Assembly (NCBI RefSeq): GCF_000740895.1
Contig: NC_025260.1
Span: 2,150,001 to 2,214,000, forward strand
Length of the DNA: 64,000 bases
Source of the DNA: Theileria orientalis strain Shintoku
Taxonomy: Eukaryota; Apicomplexa; Aconoidasida; Piroplasmida; Theileriidae
Direction: 5' to 3'
Notes under the pieces: model-generated
Database searches by the model: none
What the model was told of the DNA's origin: nothing
The model's input: the letters and a program-made list of their open reading frames with translations, nothing else
Part shown: piece by piece, positions 41,202 through 52,329 of the stretch
Layout: each line of letters starts with the position of its first letter
Position numbering within the stretch: position 1 is the stretch's first letter
Position numbers and translations under genes: made by a program

Positions 41202-42194
41202 TTACATATTGTACATCACCGCAGATACTATGATGACTATTGCAAGCACGGGCTTCAGGATGAAGGCAAAGTCCCGCATCCTGAGGAAGCCGTCCTTGTA
41301 GCACATCACGTCCTTCACGTCGTACTCGGCGAGCGTCATCTTCATCAAGGCGCTCTGGTACTCCTTGAAGCTTATGGGAAGGAAGGAGTCCTCATCTTTC
41401 TTAAAGGCCAAATGAGAGTTTACGCCTGAGTTGAAGTTGTAAAGATTGATGATTAAGAGACTTCCTAGCTCGCCCTTGAAGTAGAACCACACTGAGGAGC
41501 ACAGATTCAGGTTCTTGTCCATGCTCCACAACAGCGAGTTCTTGTAGGCGACGCTTGTTATTGCGAAATCAATCCTGGGGGTGTAAATCTTTCCGAAGAC
41601 TGGACCCACCAGGGACTGCTCCATGATGAAAGGGGAGTCGTTGCCGAACAACTCCAGTGTGCACTCGTACTGCGGCTCCAGCACAAACCCGAACGTGGTC
41701 GGGAGCAGCCAGCTGACGCTGGAGACTTCCGGCACCTTGTAGTCCAAAAACTGAGCTGCGAACTCCTCCAGCTGTGCAGGGCTGTATGCGGCCCTGTCGA
41801 TGTCGAAAAACATTCTGAATTGCGACTCTGCAATCTCAGTCCATTTGTCCATGACCTTCAGGAAACACTTCTTCAGCAGGCCACTCGTTGATTTGACCTC
41901 CAAATAAAACAATGCGAGGGCGTCGGTTGAGAAATATAAAATACCCTCACTGGAAGACTCGTTACCACTGGCCTTCCAAACTGGAAGTTGACCCTGGACT
42001 ACTGAAACGAAGAGGTAACCGTCTTTTGAATAAAACTCCACGGATGGGATCCCGAAGTGGTCCACCTGGACGACCGTAACCTTGTCATCTGTATTTCTCT
42101 GGTCAATGTCTAAAGTTATGTTGGTAAACGCTGTTATTTTTGACACGCAGCAGAGCGTGAGGAAAAGGAAGCCCACAGGCAGCAATACACCCAT
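41202..42194 (-). CDS. FAINT-like secreted protein with C-terminal membrane helix
   Basis: A single exon of 330 aa. Signal peptide MGVLLPVGFLFLTLCCVSKITA. Residues 25-120 have the FAINT-type pattern (ITLDIDQRNTDD...VEFYSKDGYLFVSVVQGQLP...LYFSTDALALFYLEV...KWTEI). Residues 125-290 look like a more diverged second copy (FGFVLEPQYECTLELF, GPVFGKIYTPRIDF, SSVWFYFKGELGSLL). The C-terminus FAFILKPVLAIVIIVSAVMY is a membrane helix with only two residues after it, so it could be a tail anchor or a GPI-replacement signal. Probably a parasite surface or secretory-pathway protein; the family assignment is by pattern. Confidence 0.75.
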   Translation of the reverse strand: MGVLLPVGFLFLTLCCVSKITAFTNITLDIDQRNTDDKVTVVQVDHFGIPSVEFYSKDGYLFVSVVQGQLPVWKASGNESSSEGILYFSTDALALFYLEVKSTSGLLKKCFLKVMDKWTEIAESQFRMFFDIDRAAYSPAQLEEFAAQFLDYKVPEVSSVSWLLPTTFGFVLEPQYECTLELFGNDSPFIMEQSLVGPVFGKIYTPRIDFAITSVAYKNSLLWSMDKNLNLCSSVWFYFKGELGSLLIINLYNFNSGVNSHLAFKKDEDSFLPISFKEYQSALMKMTLAEYDVKDVMCYKDGFLRMRDFAFILKPVLAIVIIVSAVMYNM

Positions 42195-42564
42195 GCTTTA
42201 TATATATATAGTTGTGCTAAACATCTGAATTCACGACCTTCACATTATCCATATGGGGCAACAAAAAACAATCTTCTATAGTTCTTAGGTTCCTCAACAC
42301 ATAACGTCATTAATATTTAAAAAGTAAATTTCCAAAGAATCAACTCTCAATATCCAAACCATTTTGGAGTTTTAATAATTTAATCTACCAGTGCTTCCAT
42401 CTTTAACTCTTCTACATTCCTAACGAGATTCCATTACTTTTTACCGAGTCAACTCCACACTTGCCTCTTTATTTTATTTTATCTCCATTATAGCATTCTA
42501 TCTAATTTTCTAGCTACTTTTCCATTAACACACTGCTCATATGCATGTATTGACACATATAAAT
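42195..42564. other. AT-rich intergenic region
   Basis: No gene seen; it is the 5' region of the FAINT-like gene and the 3' region of the RING gene. Confidence 0.75.
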
Positions 42565-44838
42565 TTAGTTTAGGTTTAATATTTTAATCGAGTCTATCTT
42601 CTGTCTACATATTGGACAGGTCTTTAAATTCTTAACACACCTAAAAATTCCTTTTATTGCTCCAACTTACTCGTAACAGAAACTGAAGTGTGTACACGGG
42701 TCGAGAACACAGTTTATTTCTCTACGATTCATTTATTTTAAGCCAAATATGTGCAAATATACTCTACCTTCCACACACATCTATAAACTTACGTGTCAAA
42801 GCACACTATACATTTAAATTTAGATTGCAGTTCTATGTTTTTATCACGCTCGTTTTGTAACTCCATTTGAAGTATTTCATTGAACTCAGTAAGTGACTTA
42901 AGCTTCAGACTGATAGGATCCATTTGATTATTTGTGGTATCTTCTACAAAAATATGCGTATTTATCTGGGTGTTATGTTCATATTATCTGTATAAATGTG
43001 TATCACCTGTATAAATATATGTTTATCTGTGTGTATCTGAGGGCGTGTAAGCATCTTCTTGGGTGTGTGTATTTATAACTACGTCTGAAAATACCTTGTA
43101 GTCTTGGATGACTTGTGATCTTACTTGACACCAAGCTTGCGTATCTATTCAAAGTGACCAGCTTCATTTCTAGAGGATTTGGCGGAACATATTCTTTCAG
43201 GTCTTCAATCTCAATTGGAGAAAGATAGTAAAAATTCCTGTTAAGAATATTGTATTCTTCAAGTCCGTTTTCAACTGGTTCGTCGCTCGGCGCGGTTTCT
43301 TCTTCAGTCTCAGCGTCATCTGACCTAGGATCGTATCTATTTACGTATTTTCCGTTAGGCGTGTTCTCAGCAGATGCGGGAACGCTTGAAACTGTGTCGG
43401 AGCTGCTTGCAAGCTGCCATTCTGTAGGCGTGAAGCCAGATAAGCTATGGCGCGACGGCGTGGCGGTTGTTGAACTAGAAGTGTCTATGATATACCCCGA
43501 GTCCAACTTCCGGGGTGTGTCTGCCATATCTTCCGATAACCCGCACATAGTGTCCGTACTGGCACTCAGTGAATGCTCCTGATACCTTTTAGCGGGCGTC
43601 CTTTCCTGTGAACTCTGCTTTAATTTTTCAAAGACTTTTCTTCTTTCCAGCAGCAGTTTAAATGCCATTTCTACCCAGTTGTACCATGGGACCACCACTG
43701 TCCTTCTAATGTCCTTGCTATGCACTGATATCACCTCCTCGTTGTCCTGGTATATGCACACACACTCGTACAAGGGCTCACTTTCGTTTACCTTTGTCAC
43801 CACTCCCATGTAGTCTGAGGGGTCATTTCTAAACTGGTCCAGCGGGTCTCTGAATTCGCAGAACTCTCCTGGGACCAAGAGGTTACCTTTGTACTTTTCT
43901 TCAAGGCCCAGCACACTCTCCACGGTGTCCAAATCAACCTCTGATCTCATACACACGTCAATGTTGTTTACGAATCCGCAGTTTATGCACAAGAATTCGT
44001 TTTCGTACCTCGACGAGAAGCTGGTACTGCCACCCTTAGTCGAATTTGAGTGTGCGCTGTCCATTGCTTTCGTGTTTTCTGGCGTCTTCAGCACCTCATT
44101 CGTTTCCGTCTCTACACCGTTATTTTTGCAAGGGTGATGACTTATCTGTACTCTTTCAGTACTGATATACTTAGTGTATGGACCCTTTGGTTTTCTACCC
44201 CTCCTTTTGTGCAAACGAAATTCGCTGCCTTTTGAACCACCATTTGTGACAACGCCGTCACCATCACAATCTCCAACGATAGTGCTGCCACCAATAATGC
44301 CACTACCGTCTTCTCGACCATCATTACCAGTTACTCTCACTCTACTGATGTTTCGATCCAGCTCCTTTCTCAGGTTTACACATCTACTTGTGATCCCTCC
44401 TGGGCCCGTTAAATAATACAGGTAGTTACGGTCCAAGCCTCCGCCGTACTTAAATGGGCTTTTTGGCTGAACGTGCTTACATGGCACATGGTCTATGTCT
44501 TCGTTGTCGTACTTCACTACGAACACCAGGTCTACTGGGTTTGCCATTATTATTTTTGCTGGCCACAATCTTCCTGCGAACGACGTTCTATTGTCGTCCT
44601 TCGTCGCTGGCCACCATACTCTAACCTCCATTCCAACCATCCTCTTCATGAACATTACGTTCCTCACGTAATCCATAAAGTGACTCGAGACTTCATTGTT
44701 ATCAATGGTCGAGTAGTCCTTGTAACTCATTTGGTGTTTTCTGGCAAACTTCAGCGACTCCGTCATAGACTGCCTTACGCACTTGGGTATTTCGTCGCAC
44801 ATACTAAAGTCAACACCTAAACCTTTGTCAAGGTCCAT
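42565..44838 (-). CDS. AT-hook and C-terminal RING-finger protein
   Basis: Four exons (44838-43095, 42943-42793, 42721-42671, 42640-42565) encode 673 aa. Residues 60-125 (GMEVRVWWPATKDD...LWPAKIIMANPVDLVFVVKY) resemble a Tudor/PWWP-like beta barrel. An AT-hook KRRGRKPKGP lies near residue 215. A second barrel-like segment is seen around residues 320-400 (GEFCEFRDPL...YMGVVTKVNES). A coiled coil (LTEFNEILQMELQNERDKN) leads to a C3HC4 RING with CIVC, LDPCTHFSFCYEC and CPICRQK. It is likely a chromatin-associated ubiquitin E3 ligase, inferred from domains. The RING is assembled only after removing three introns. The upstream LRR gene could in principle splice into it, but the phases do not match. 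Confidence 0.78.
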
Positions 44839-44867
44839 TATGAAATATAAAGACTGTCTGGTACTAT

Positions 44868-45498
44868 TTACAAATTATACTCACCATCAATTTTCTTCAG
44901 GGGAAACGGGTTTTCTATGTCAAGAATTAGCTTCACCAACTCGTTGATCAAATCTGCCTTTAACTTAGAGTTGATCAGTCTTACTAACTCCAGGTCACTA
45001 CTGCGAATATACTCAGTAAGGATACTAACAAAGGCGGGCTCGGCAATGCTAAATCATCTATGATATAGCCTACACTTACTCATTATCTGACAAATCCAAC
45101 GTTTTCAGCGTTGTTGGAATAAAATCAAACATCATCGTCATATAGTACAAGGGCATGCGACATTTGACCGTCAAAGCTTCCAGAGACTCCTCGTGTGCGA
45201 CAATACACTCACGCAGCAGGGGAATGAACCTCTCGAAATCAATGTTCCAGGCGTCCACGTATAAATCTGTCAGCTTGTTCCTCGACTTGGCCGCCTCTGC
45301 CAAAATGTCCAGCACGACCTCAGGGTACAGCGAATGGTTTATGACCAGTGCTTTACAGCTTCCATTGTCAAACATTGAACACATCCCCTGCAAATGACTA
45401 CTCGTCGTCAGATTCCTTATAACCAACGTCTGCGTCCCCTGATTATACATTCTCCACAACACCGTTTTAACTTTTGGGTTCGTTTTCTTAGGCGCCAT
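44868..45498 (-). CDS. Leucine-rich-repeat-like protein
   Basis: Two exons (45498-45080 and 45048-44868) encode 199 aa. The start MAPKKTNPKVKTVLW is basic. Repeats of about 28 residues follow: LVIRNLTTSSHLQGM, LVINHSLYPEVVLDIL, LYVDAWNIDFERFIPLL, LTVKCRMPLYYMTMMF and LKTLDLSDND. This is the spacing of the ribonuclease-inhibitor/SDS22 type. The C-terminus is a helix-rich cap (INSKLKADLINELVKLIL). The stop at 44868 follows what could also be a GTGAGT donor, so a 3' exon cannot be excluded. The partner is unknown; LRR proteins of this kind are adaptors. It lies 29 nt upstream of the RING gene start on the same strand. Confidence 0.7.
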
Positions 45499-46502
45499 CT
45501 TTACAGCAGACCAATCTAACAAAATCGTCAGTGTGTAAGATTTCCTTCACAGATCAGCAGTGAAAACAGATTCCTATGAGTGCTCAACCATCGGCACCCA
45601 CAAGATGCAAGTGCTACTGGTTGAGGAATCCTTCCTAAAATCACACAGTAACGATTGAATGTCTAATGTGAGGCTTCCAATGTGTTTATAGTAGAGAGTT
45701 AAAGGTCATATATGCAAATAAAAGTAAACTAAGGCAAGTTTTAAATTGGGGATATTCAGATATTACAAATACGTCAGAATAAACACAAGTGGAAAAGGAC
45801 TAAACAATGAGATTAAAACTTTACAAACATACATATTTTTGATATTTAATCAAATTACAAATCAACTGGCACAAAAAATGTATTTATAAAAGGTAAATAG
45901 CCTAACAACATACACTCACAAACACAAAGAATTGAGGGTGTGATATACAAACCATATGGAATCTCACAATTAAACACAAAATCAAACAAGTGATTGTGAA
46001 TACAATTTATTTATATAATGTAGACAATTGAGGTTCCCTATATTTAATGAACTAAAAGTTGTGTATGTATGTTAAAATATTCCATATAAGGAGTCTGTAG
46101 GAGGAAGAAGCTACCGAAACCTTTAATGACGGATATACATAATCAATTTATTATGTGTATACGGCAATTTTGAATTTCAGGCAAATGTGTATACAAATTA
46201 ACAAGATTGATGGGGATCGTCTGTATATGAAGCCATGTTACTCTATATTTCAGTATTATTCTTTAGTAATTTTAGGGACCACAACATATATTCTTATTAC
46301 TAACATAAAGACTATATTATAATTTTTTATCATAAGTTTTAACTAGTTATAGAGGTTTGTTTTATTTAGATACTACCTTACATGATGATATGAACAGCTA
46401 ACACTGATTGGATTTTATTTTTCGAATCCATGATTCAAGTTAAGCGAGTAGATTTCAATCTGATCATATTCTACACAGAAATCAATTATTATAGGAACAA
46501 GA
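45499..46502. other. AT-rich intergenic region, about 1 kb
   Basis: The longest gene-free stretch. No supported frame, RNA gene or repeat seen. It separates the divergent LRR gene (minus) and the 46503 gene (plus). Confidence 0.7.
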
Positions 46503-46751
46503 ATGCTTGTCCCAGTTCACTGGCTTTTCAAGCTGCCAATCGCAAAGGACCGAGTACGATTTCTACGCCTGTACAGCGGCGTTTCGTTCGTGTTGGGAAT
46601 CGGAATAGGCTACGCTGCACATAGACCTGTGTACAAGCCGACGCCGTCAAAACCGTCATTTTTGTACAAATTGCACCTGAAGAGACTACTCTGGACGAAT
46701 AAAATTTCACAAAATGAATATGAAAAATATTTGGACTTTAAAAAAGTTTAA
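46503..46751 (+). CDS. Small single-pass membrane protein
   Basis: A single exon of 82 aa. The basic N-terminal segment (LPIAKDRVRFLRLY) is followed by one membrane helix with a GxGxG core (VSFVLGIGIGYAAH) and a basic soluble tail (LHLKRLLWTNKISQNEYEKY). This topology is common in small mitochondrial inner-membrane assembly or complex subunits. I do not recognise a family. The stop at 46751 lies 15 nt from the stop of the convergent gene at 46767. Confidence 0.55.
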   Translation: MLVPVHWLFKLPIAKDRVRFLRLYSGVSFVLGIGIGYAAHRPVYKPTPSKPSFLYKLHLKRLLWTNKISQNEYEKYLDFKKV

Positions 46752-46766
46752 TTTAATTTTTGTTTG

Positions 46767-47583
46767 TTACTCGATATCGCACTCGTCGCCGTCAGTGCTC
46801 AACAGGTTGGTGGTCTCGGAGATGCTGCAAATTGAAATTAAAGTGCACAAGTACGTGGTGAGGTGGTAGTTCTCGTTCAAGTATCTGTCCACCGAGTCGA
46901 GTTTCCAGAAGATGGGCGCGCCGCCCAGAAGGATTCCGCAGAGGAGGCCGACGGCAGCTCCACCTAGACACAAATGATTCGCCCTGACTCACTTAGTAGT
47001 CCGCCTATGTTCTCCGAAATGCTGGTTCCAATTGCGATTCCAGCTGGCACCCCGCCTAGGGACCCAGCGACGCCGCCCCTACTCAACAGTTACGGGAGGG
47101 CCTCTTACCTGAAGCCAGCTAGGGGGATCGACAGGAAGAGCGTCATGAGGGAGGCTGAGAGCATGAAAACCCTGGCGAGGTGGTAGCCCAGTGAAAAGGA
47201 GAGCGCCAAGCCCACAACTGCGCCCGTCGCTCCAAAGGCCATCATTATCATGCCACCTCCCTTTCGGAACTGATTGCTCCTGAAGCCCTAAGGAAACGCG
47301 TGCACACCCTCAAAATACCTCATCGTACAAGGTGGCAGTCAGGTATAGCATGATTCCTGATATAATGAACTGGGCCAAACCGATTGAAATGGCGAACACG
47401 ACCATGGGCCAGCAGTGCAGATCCTTAAAACAAAAGTTTTCTATCTAAAAACAAGGATATTAGTAAAGCCCTTTTTGTGGAAAAATATTCAGCATTTAAT
47501 CGGATGAATCCGATCTCTATTCAACTTACGATCTTCAGCGCAAACGTGTTCTCCTCGACCACCTTCTTGTTGAACCATCTCAT
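46767..47583 (-). CDS. Polytopic membrane protein, unknown
   Basis: About five exons on the minus strand start at ATG 47583 (MRWFNKKVVEENTFALKI). After two introns come WPMVVFAISIGLAQFIISGI, GGGMIMMAFGATGAVVGLAL, a VFMLSASLMTLFLSIPLAGF helix, a Gly-rich segment (GSLGGVPAGIAIGTSISENI) and GAAVGLLCGILLGGAPIFW. The soluble tail is acidic (STDGDECDIE). Total is about 240 aa with five to six helices rich in small residues, suggesting tight helix packing. The fold resembles small channel or assembly-factor proteins, but I cannot name it. Exon joins around 46950-47110 were chosen to keep the frame open. Confidence 0.65.
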
Positions 47584-48036
47584 TTTTTTACGATGAGCGT
47601 TCGCCCTCATCTTGGTAGTTCGCGTATATAAATTTGCACTTTCACTGATACTAAATGACTGCCGTTACATGGTTACATTAATTGATGCCTTCACAGGCAT
47701 AAAGCCCTGGCTAGCCGTTAAAATTTTTTATTCATTTTATATTTTATTAGACTCACTGAGCCAACAAAATATTTTTGAAAATACACACCAGTGAGCCTTG
47801 TGATCAAATTTGAGTCCTTTGCATTCTCCACAACTATTCGTTTAAAGAGCAACTGACATAAATTTACGAGTAAATCATATATATACACAGTACTGTATAC
47901 CTAAACGCGCACGAGTACGCTATGTGTGACGGCGTAATAGCGTGTAACACGTTGACACATGTAACTGCGAAAACCTACGAGACCACATTATTTGAAACAA
48001 AGGCGAGGGGTTGAGCAAACCCACGTCATGGGCCCT
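47584..48036. other. Intergenic region
   Basis: No supported gene; AT-rich, between the membrane protein start and the RNA polymerase stop. Confidence 0.7.
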
Positions 48037-51000
48037 CTAGTGAAAGAAGTAGCGGCTGCCCAGAACGAGGTTAAGGTCAAGGGAGCCCTTGGAAGGGGGC
48101 GGCCTGAAGGGCACCTGGAGCCTGCTCACCACCGACTTGTGGAGGTCCTCCAGAATGGGCCGGCTGTGCATGGCCACAAACTCCTCCCTGATGCACCGGT
48201 GCATCAGGTCCACGTGGTCCGGGTGCACCCAGAAGTTGTCGTGGACGGCCGCGAAGCTCTGCGTGTGCGCAAACATCCTGCGGGCGGTGAGCATGAGGTG
48301 CGCCGCGTCGAGCGAGTGGATGAAGTTCGGCGGGAACGCCAGCTTCTGCCTCCTCTTGTCGACCCCGGGCACGTACCTTGCCACGTTGATCGCCTGCAGG
48401 GGCGTCTTCACGGTCTTGGTCACGGAGAGGCAGTAGGGCTGCTCACAGGGGAGCCCGACGGGGCTGATCCAGGTCACGGGGACGTTGTGCTGGTTGTGCA
48501 GCAGGCTGATCTCGTCGAGCCAGTTCTTTATGCCCATGGCTCTGCTGAAAACCGAGGTGATGCTCGTCAGGATCTTCGTCGCCAGGTACGTGGCCAGGCC
48601 ACGCAACTCGGCTTCCGGCAGCTGCGCCACCTTCTTCACGTCCTTCAACTTAGCCTCCACCTGGTCGATCGCCCCGACCCTTGTCACTCCATAGCATATC
48701 GTCATCACAGTCTGCTTAACGACCTTCCTCGACAGCAGGTTATTGTTGATGCACAGCTCTGCGTGCCTTCTGTTTGATTCCAAGGTGGCCTTGCCGTCCG
48801 TTTTCCGTTTCTTCTTCTTGCCACCGCCACCTCCACCGGCACTTACCGTTGAGGCACCATCTTGGTCCTTAGTTAGTGGTAGACTGCCATTTTCATGAGT
48901 AATTTTGGTTATGGCAGCAGTTACACCAGCGGCCAAGGTGGCATCACCATTGATACCAGTAGTATTCACACCAGCAACAGCAACGCCAACACCAGTACCA
49001 TCATTAACAGTACTATTAGTACCATCAGTACCATTTACACCAGTGATACTGGTATTACTAGCAGCTGTAGCTACACCAGCATGGCCAGTATCGGTACCCG
49101 GATCACCAGCAGCAGAGTTCAGGTCCTGGTACACCTTCTTTATCACCACCTGCAGAATGTGCGAGTAGAGGTCCTGGGGCTCAGCCGCGTCAACCATGTT
49201 GACGTACCGCGCGCCCTCCTCGTCGAGGCCGAGTGCTGCGTAGTGCTGCAGCCCGTTGCACGTGCCGTCCTGCTGAATCGGAATGTTCGTCCTGTAGTTG
49301 GCAGGGTCCCCCGACTCCACGGCCCGCACGAGCTCCAGGGAGGCTGCGAAGAACTGGAACGGCTTGTCGGCCTTCGCCCAGAAGTTCTGGTTGAAGTCGC
49401 CCCAGGGGTTCCTCGTCAGGTCAGCTATTATCGCGTAGTGCTCGTCGACCCAGCGTATCCTCTCCTCGAAGCTCTTCTTGTCGTTGCCGAACATGTTGCT
49501 TACGTGTATCTTGAGCCAGAAGAGGCCGCGCTCCCCCATCCTTCTCCTCTCGGAGAAGAGGAGCAGGCTTCTGCACAGGTCGTCGTTCATGTGGTTCAGG
49601 TACGGCGAGAGCGGATACATCCTTCCCCTGAAGTCGATGTTCAGGGGCACGTAGAGCTTCTTCTCGTTTACGAAGCTGTCTGCGATTTTAATTCTCCGCA
49701 GGAACAGCGACAGTTCACTCAGTTGATCGCTGTTCAGCTTGGTGTCAGCGCCGCCACTGACGCCATTATTCCCACTAATGCCATTATTCCCAGTGATGCT
49801 GTTGCCACCACTAGTGCTATAAGTGCCGTTACCAACAGTGCCACTGGTGCCTCTAATATTACTGTCAATACTACGACTATAGTTACTGCTGGTAGTACTA
49901 CAACTATAGTTACTGCTGGTAGTACTGGTACTGCGACTACCACCATTACCTCCCACCTCATCTATGCTGGTCTCATTTTCTCCTATTCTATTCGGGTTGT
50001 ACGGCACAAACTGTTTCATTGGTATGGAATTCGGGTCGTTGTTGATGGCCTTTATTATCTGCAGCATGTCTCTGTTGATCACCCATGGCACTTGCGAGAA
50101 CCTGTTCACTATGTCGAAGACGCCCTCCAGGTCGTACACCTTGACCTCGTTCAGCTTACTTCCGCGTATGAAGTTGTGCTTAAGGAGCAGTGACCCGCCT
50201 GTTGTGGCGTTGATCCACTTCTTCGGCCGACACACCATCGGCAGCGCTGCTAGCGACAGCAGACTCTTCGCCACGAAGTCCCTCAGCTGCAGCATGCAGC
50301 TTTCTCTCATCTCGAGGACTCCGAAGGTCTTGATCCCCTGCCTCAGGAGCACGTGCCTGAATGCCTCCACCTCCACCAGCGACTCGTTGAACCTGCTCTT
50401 CTTGATCACGCTCAGGAACCTCATCACCAGGTCCAACTTGCTGTCTCTCATGCTTATCTTTCCTCCTGTGACTGACAACTTGTCCTCGAGAACAGGCCCT
50501 TTAAAAGCATGAAGCTCATCCTTTCCGTCACTCACTACCAGTGCATCTTCTGCCGATTGGGCAACTGTAGCTGATCTCTTGTTAGCACTTACTGATGATT
50601 CGCCGGTTCTTTTAGCACCGCCACTGTGCAATGATTGACTATAGTAGTAGGAGTAGTTTGAGAGGTACTGCTTCATTGCCGTCTGCAGGTCCAACTCAAT
50701 TTTACACGACCTTATTAACGCGTTCAACAGGTATCCTCCCACCGCTGCTGACTGTGAGCTGTTCCAGCTCTTTTTCGTCGTGTCCACGTCGAGGTGCTTC
50801 ATCACTGCATTCAAGTTTGACTTCACCGTCACCTTGTTGTCCTTGTCCTTATCAGCGACTTTGGCGCTCCTTATTTCTATATAGTTTTCTTCAGAATCCC
50901 TGGCAACACCGTTTGTATCGCAGTCGTTTTCGTTACTGTTTCTGTTTTCGGCAGTTCTCAACTCCCTTCTTTCTTCACCTTCCACTTTTACGCCGCTACT

Positions 51001-52170
51001 CACGTTGTACATCTTCCCTATCTCATCGCCCAGTTTTATCGCCAGGTGCGATATCAGCACCTGGTTGCTCGTCGTCTGCTGTATTCTCTTCTTGAAGAGC
51101 CCTCCCTTGTTCCCCTTCGAGTCGAAGGTATACGTCGGGAAGCACATCGACTGCAACACTACCTTCACTGTCGTTGTTGCCAACTGCTCCTCGTCAAGGT
51201 CCAGCGGTATCACGAAGTTTCCTCCTCTGTCTCTGTCCCTCTTTATAAAACTTGATATATCCTCTATCCACTGTGAGCACGTGCTCGATAGCGACGACAG
51301 CTCCGAGGGGTGCTTAAAGTCCAACAGACTCGACGCTTCCACCTTTGCGCTCTCCAGCGCTTCGCTGAAACTCAGCTTTTCTATCAACTCCTGCCTTTTA
51401 TAGTTAAGCGTCTCACTATACCCTGCTTTACCCTCATCTTCCCCGTTCGCACTCTCAAACTCGTTTACATCAGACCTGGTCTGCTGCGTTGCCAAAAGAG
51501 GCAGCTCATTATCTTTGTACAGCTTCTTCTTCTGCTTCCTGATAAACTGTGTTGAAAAGAGACTTGACAGGGTTTTCACACTTTTCACATGGCTCTTCAA
51601 ATCCTCCACTGATACGTCGCCAAGGAGCAGCCCGTGGATCGATGCGAACTTTTCAGCCTCCCTGAATATTTGAACCACCGACTCGTCAACGTCCTTTATA
51701 TACGAGTGCCTGTTCGTCCTAAGCCACATTGAAATTTCCTCGGCGCTTTTCAGCACCACCGATCTGACATTTTCCAGATGTGCTTCAGGTTCCAGAGTCA
51801 GGGCTGCCTGTTTATCAATCCTAATATCAAGGAGCTGACTTCCATACTTGTCAATCAATGAAGAATCCGGCGAAGTAATATCTGAACCACCAGGAAAGTA
51901 GGTGTTCGTTATTCCAGGAGCGTCTTGGTTAACAGAATCCAAAGTTTTATTACATATTCGTGAAGTGTATATATTTCTTTTGAAAAAATTCTTGTGAATT
52001 AAAAGTGAATTGCATTTTTGGCATAAATTTCTACCAATATCAAAGTGAGTGTTGTTGCTTAAAGTAGTTTGTGGGTTTATATTCGAGTGATTTGAAACAA
52101 ACACATGTTTATTGTTGCGATATAGCAAGCTGTCCAGAGTGTTTATGTTTAAAACTCTGGTCCTCACCAT
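48037..52170 (-). CDS. Mitochondrial single-subunit DNA-directed RNA polymerase
   Basis: A single exon of 1377 aa, T7-like. The N-terminus is Asn/Lys-rich with few acids, consistent with an organelle presequence. The polymerase part begins about residue 830 with KLYVPLNIDFRGRMYPLSPY. Palm motif A is NIPIQQDGTCNGLQHYAA (catalytic Asp). Fingers motif B is NNLLSRKVVKQTVMTICYGV. Motif C is FAAVHDNFWVHPDH (second Asp), and the enzyme ends in YFFH. It transcribes the linear mitochondrial genome; phage-type polymerases do not serve the apicoplast main operon. Two low-complexity inserts interrupt the core: Ser/Gly/Asn-rich about 735-810 and Gly/Thr/Val-rich about 1020-1127 ending in a poly-Gly/poly-Lys run. 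Confidence 0.95.
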   Translation of the reverse strand: MVRTRVLNINTLDSLLYRNNKHVFVSNHSNINPQTTLSNNTHFDIGRNLCQKCNSLLIHKNFFKRNIYTSRICNKTLDSVNQDAPGITNTYFPGGSDITSPDSSLIDKYGSQLLDIRIDKQAALTLEPEAHLENVRSVVLKSAEEISMWLRTNRHSYIKDVDESVVQIFREAEKFASIHGLLLGDVSVEDLKSHVKSVKTLSSLFSTQFIRKQKKKLYKDNELPLLATQQTRSDVNEFESANGEDEGKAGYSETLNYKRQELIEKLSFSEALESAKVEASSLLDFKHPSELSSLSSTCSQWIEDISSFIKRDRDRGGNFVIPLDLDEEQLATTTVKVVLQSMCFPTYTFDSKGNKGGLFKKRIQQTTSNQVLISHLAIKLGDEIGKMYNVSSGVKVEGEERRELRTAENRNSNENDCDTNGVARDSEENYIEIRSAKVADKDKDNKVTVKSNLNAVMKHLDVDTTKKSWNSSQSAAVGGYLLNALIRSCKIELDLQTAMKQYLSNYSYYYSQSLHSGGAKRTGESSVSANKRSATVAQSAEDALVVSDGKDELHAFKGPVLEDKLSVTGGKISMRDSKLDLVMRFLSVIKKSRFNESLVEVEAFRHVLLRQGIKTFGVLEMRESCMLQLRDFVAKSLLSLAALPMVCRPKKWINATTGGSLLLKHNFIRGSKLNEVKVYDLEGVFDIVNRFSQVPWVINRDMLQIIKAINNDPNSIPMKQFVPYNPNRIGENETSIDEVGGNGGSRSTSTTSSNYSCSTTSSNYSRSIDSNIRGTSGTVGNGTYSTSGGNSITGNNGISGNNGVSGGADTKLNSDQLSELSLFLRRIKIADSFVNEKKLYVPLNIDFRGRMYPLSPYLNHMNDDLCRSLLLFSERRRMGERGLFWLKIHVSNMFGNDKKSFEERIRWVDEHYAIIADLTRNPWGDFNQNFWAKADKPFQFFAASLELVRAVESGDPANYRTNIPIQQDGTCNGLQHYAALGLDEEGARYVNMVDAAEPQDLYSHILQVVIKKVYQDLNSAAGDPGTDTGHAGVATAASNTSITGVNGTDGTNSTVNDGTGVGVAVAGVNTTGINGDATLAAGVTAAITKITHENGSLPLTKDQDGASTVSAGGGGGGKKKKRKTDGKATLESNRRHAELCINNNLLSRKVVKQTVMTICYGVTRVGAIDQVEAKLKDVKKVAQLPEAELRGLATYLATKILTSITSVFSRAMGIKNWLDEISLLHNQHNVPVTWISPVGLPCEQPYCLSVTKTVKTPLQAINVARYVPGVDKRRQKLAFPPNFIHSLDAAHLMLTARRMFAHTQSFAAVHDNFWVHPDHVDLMHRCIREEFVAMHSRPILEDLHKSVVSRLQVPFRPPPSKGSLDLNLVLGSRYFFH

Positions 52171-52329
52171 TTTGAGTCCATATTAAATATTAACATTTAT
52201 AATACATTTTATGATTAAAAGGAACATATTGGTGTGCGTTTTCATGTAATTTATCTGTTTTTTAACACCCCATAGTTAACCAAATAAATGTGTGAAAATT
52301 TATCAGTCGTTTACCAAGTTCGTTACTAG

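Noticed and set aside
42565..42943. Stand-alone RING gene starting at MDPISLKLKS
   Set aside because: An in-phase splice from the AT-hook gene reads through without a stop, and no promoter-sized spacer exists; kept as its C-terminus, to be verified by cDNA.
48895..50193. 432-aa open frame on the plus strand
   Set aside because: Antisense shadow of the RNA polymerase gene; composition follows the complementary GC-rich codons and low-complexity inserts, with no family features.
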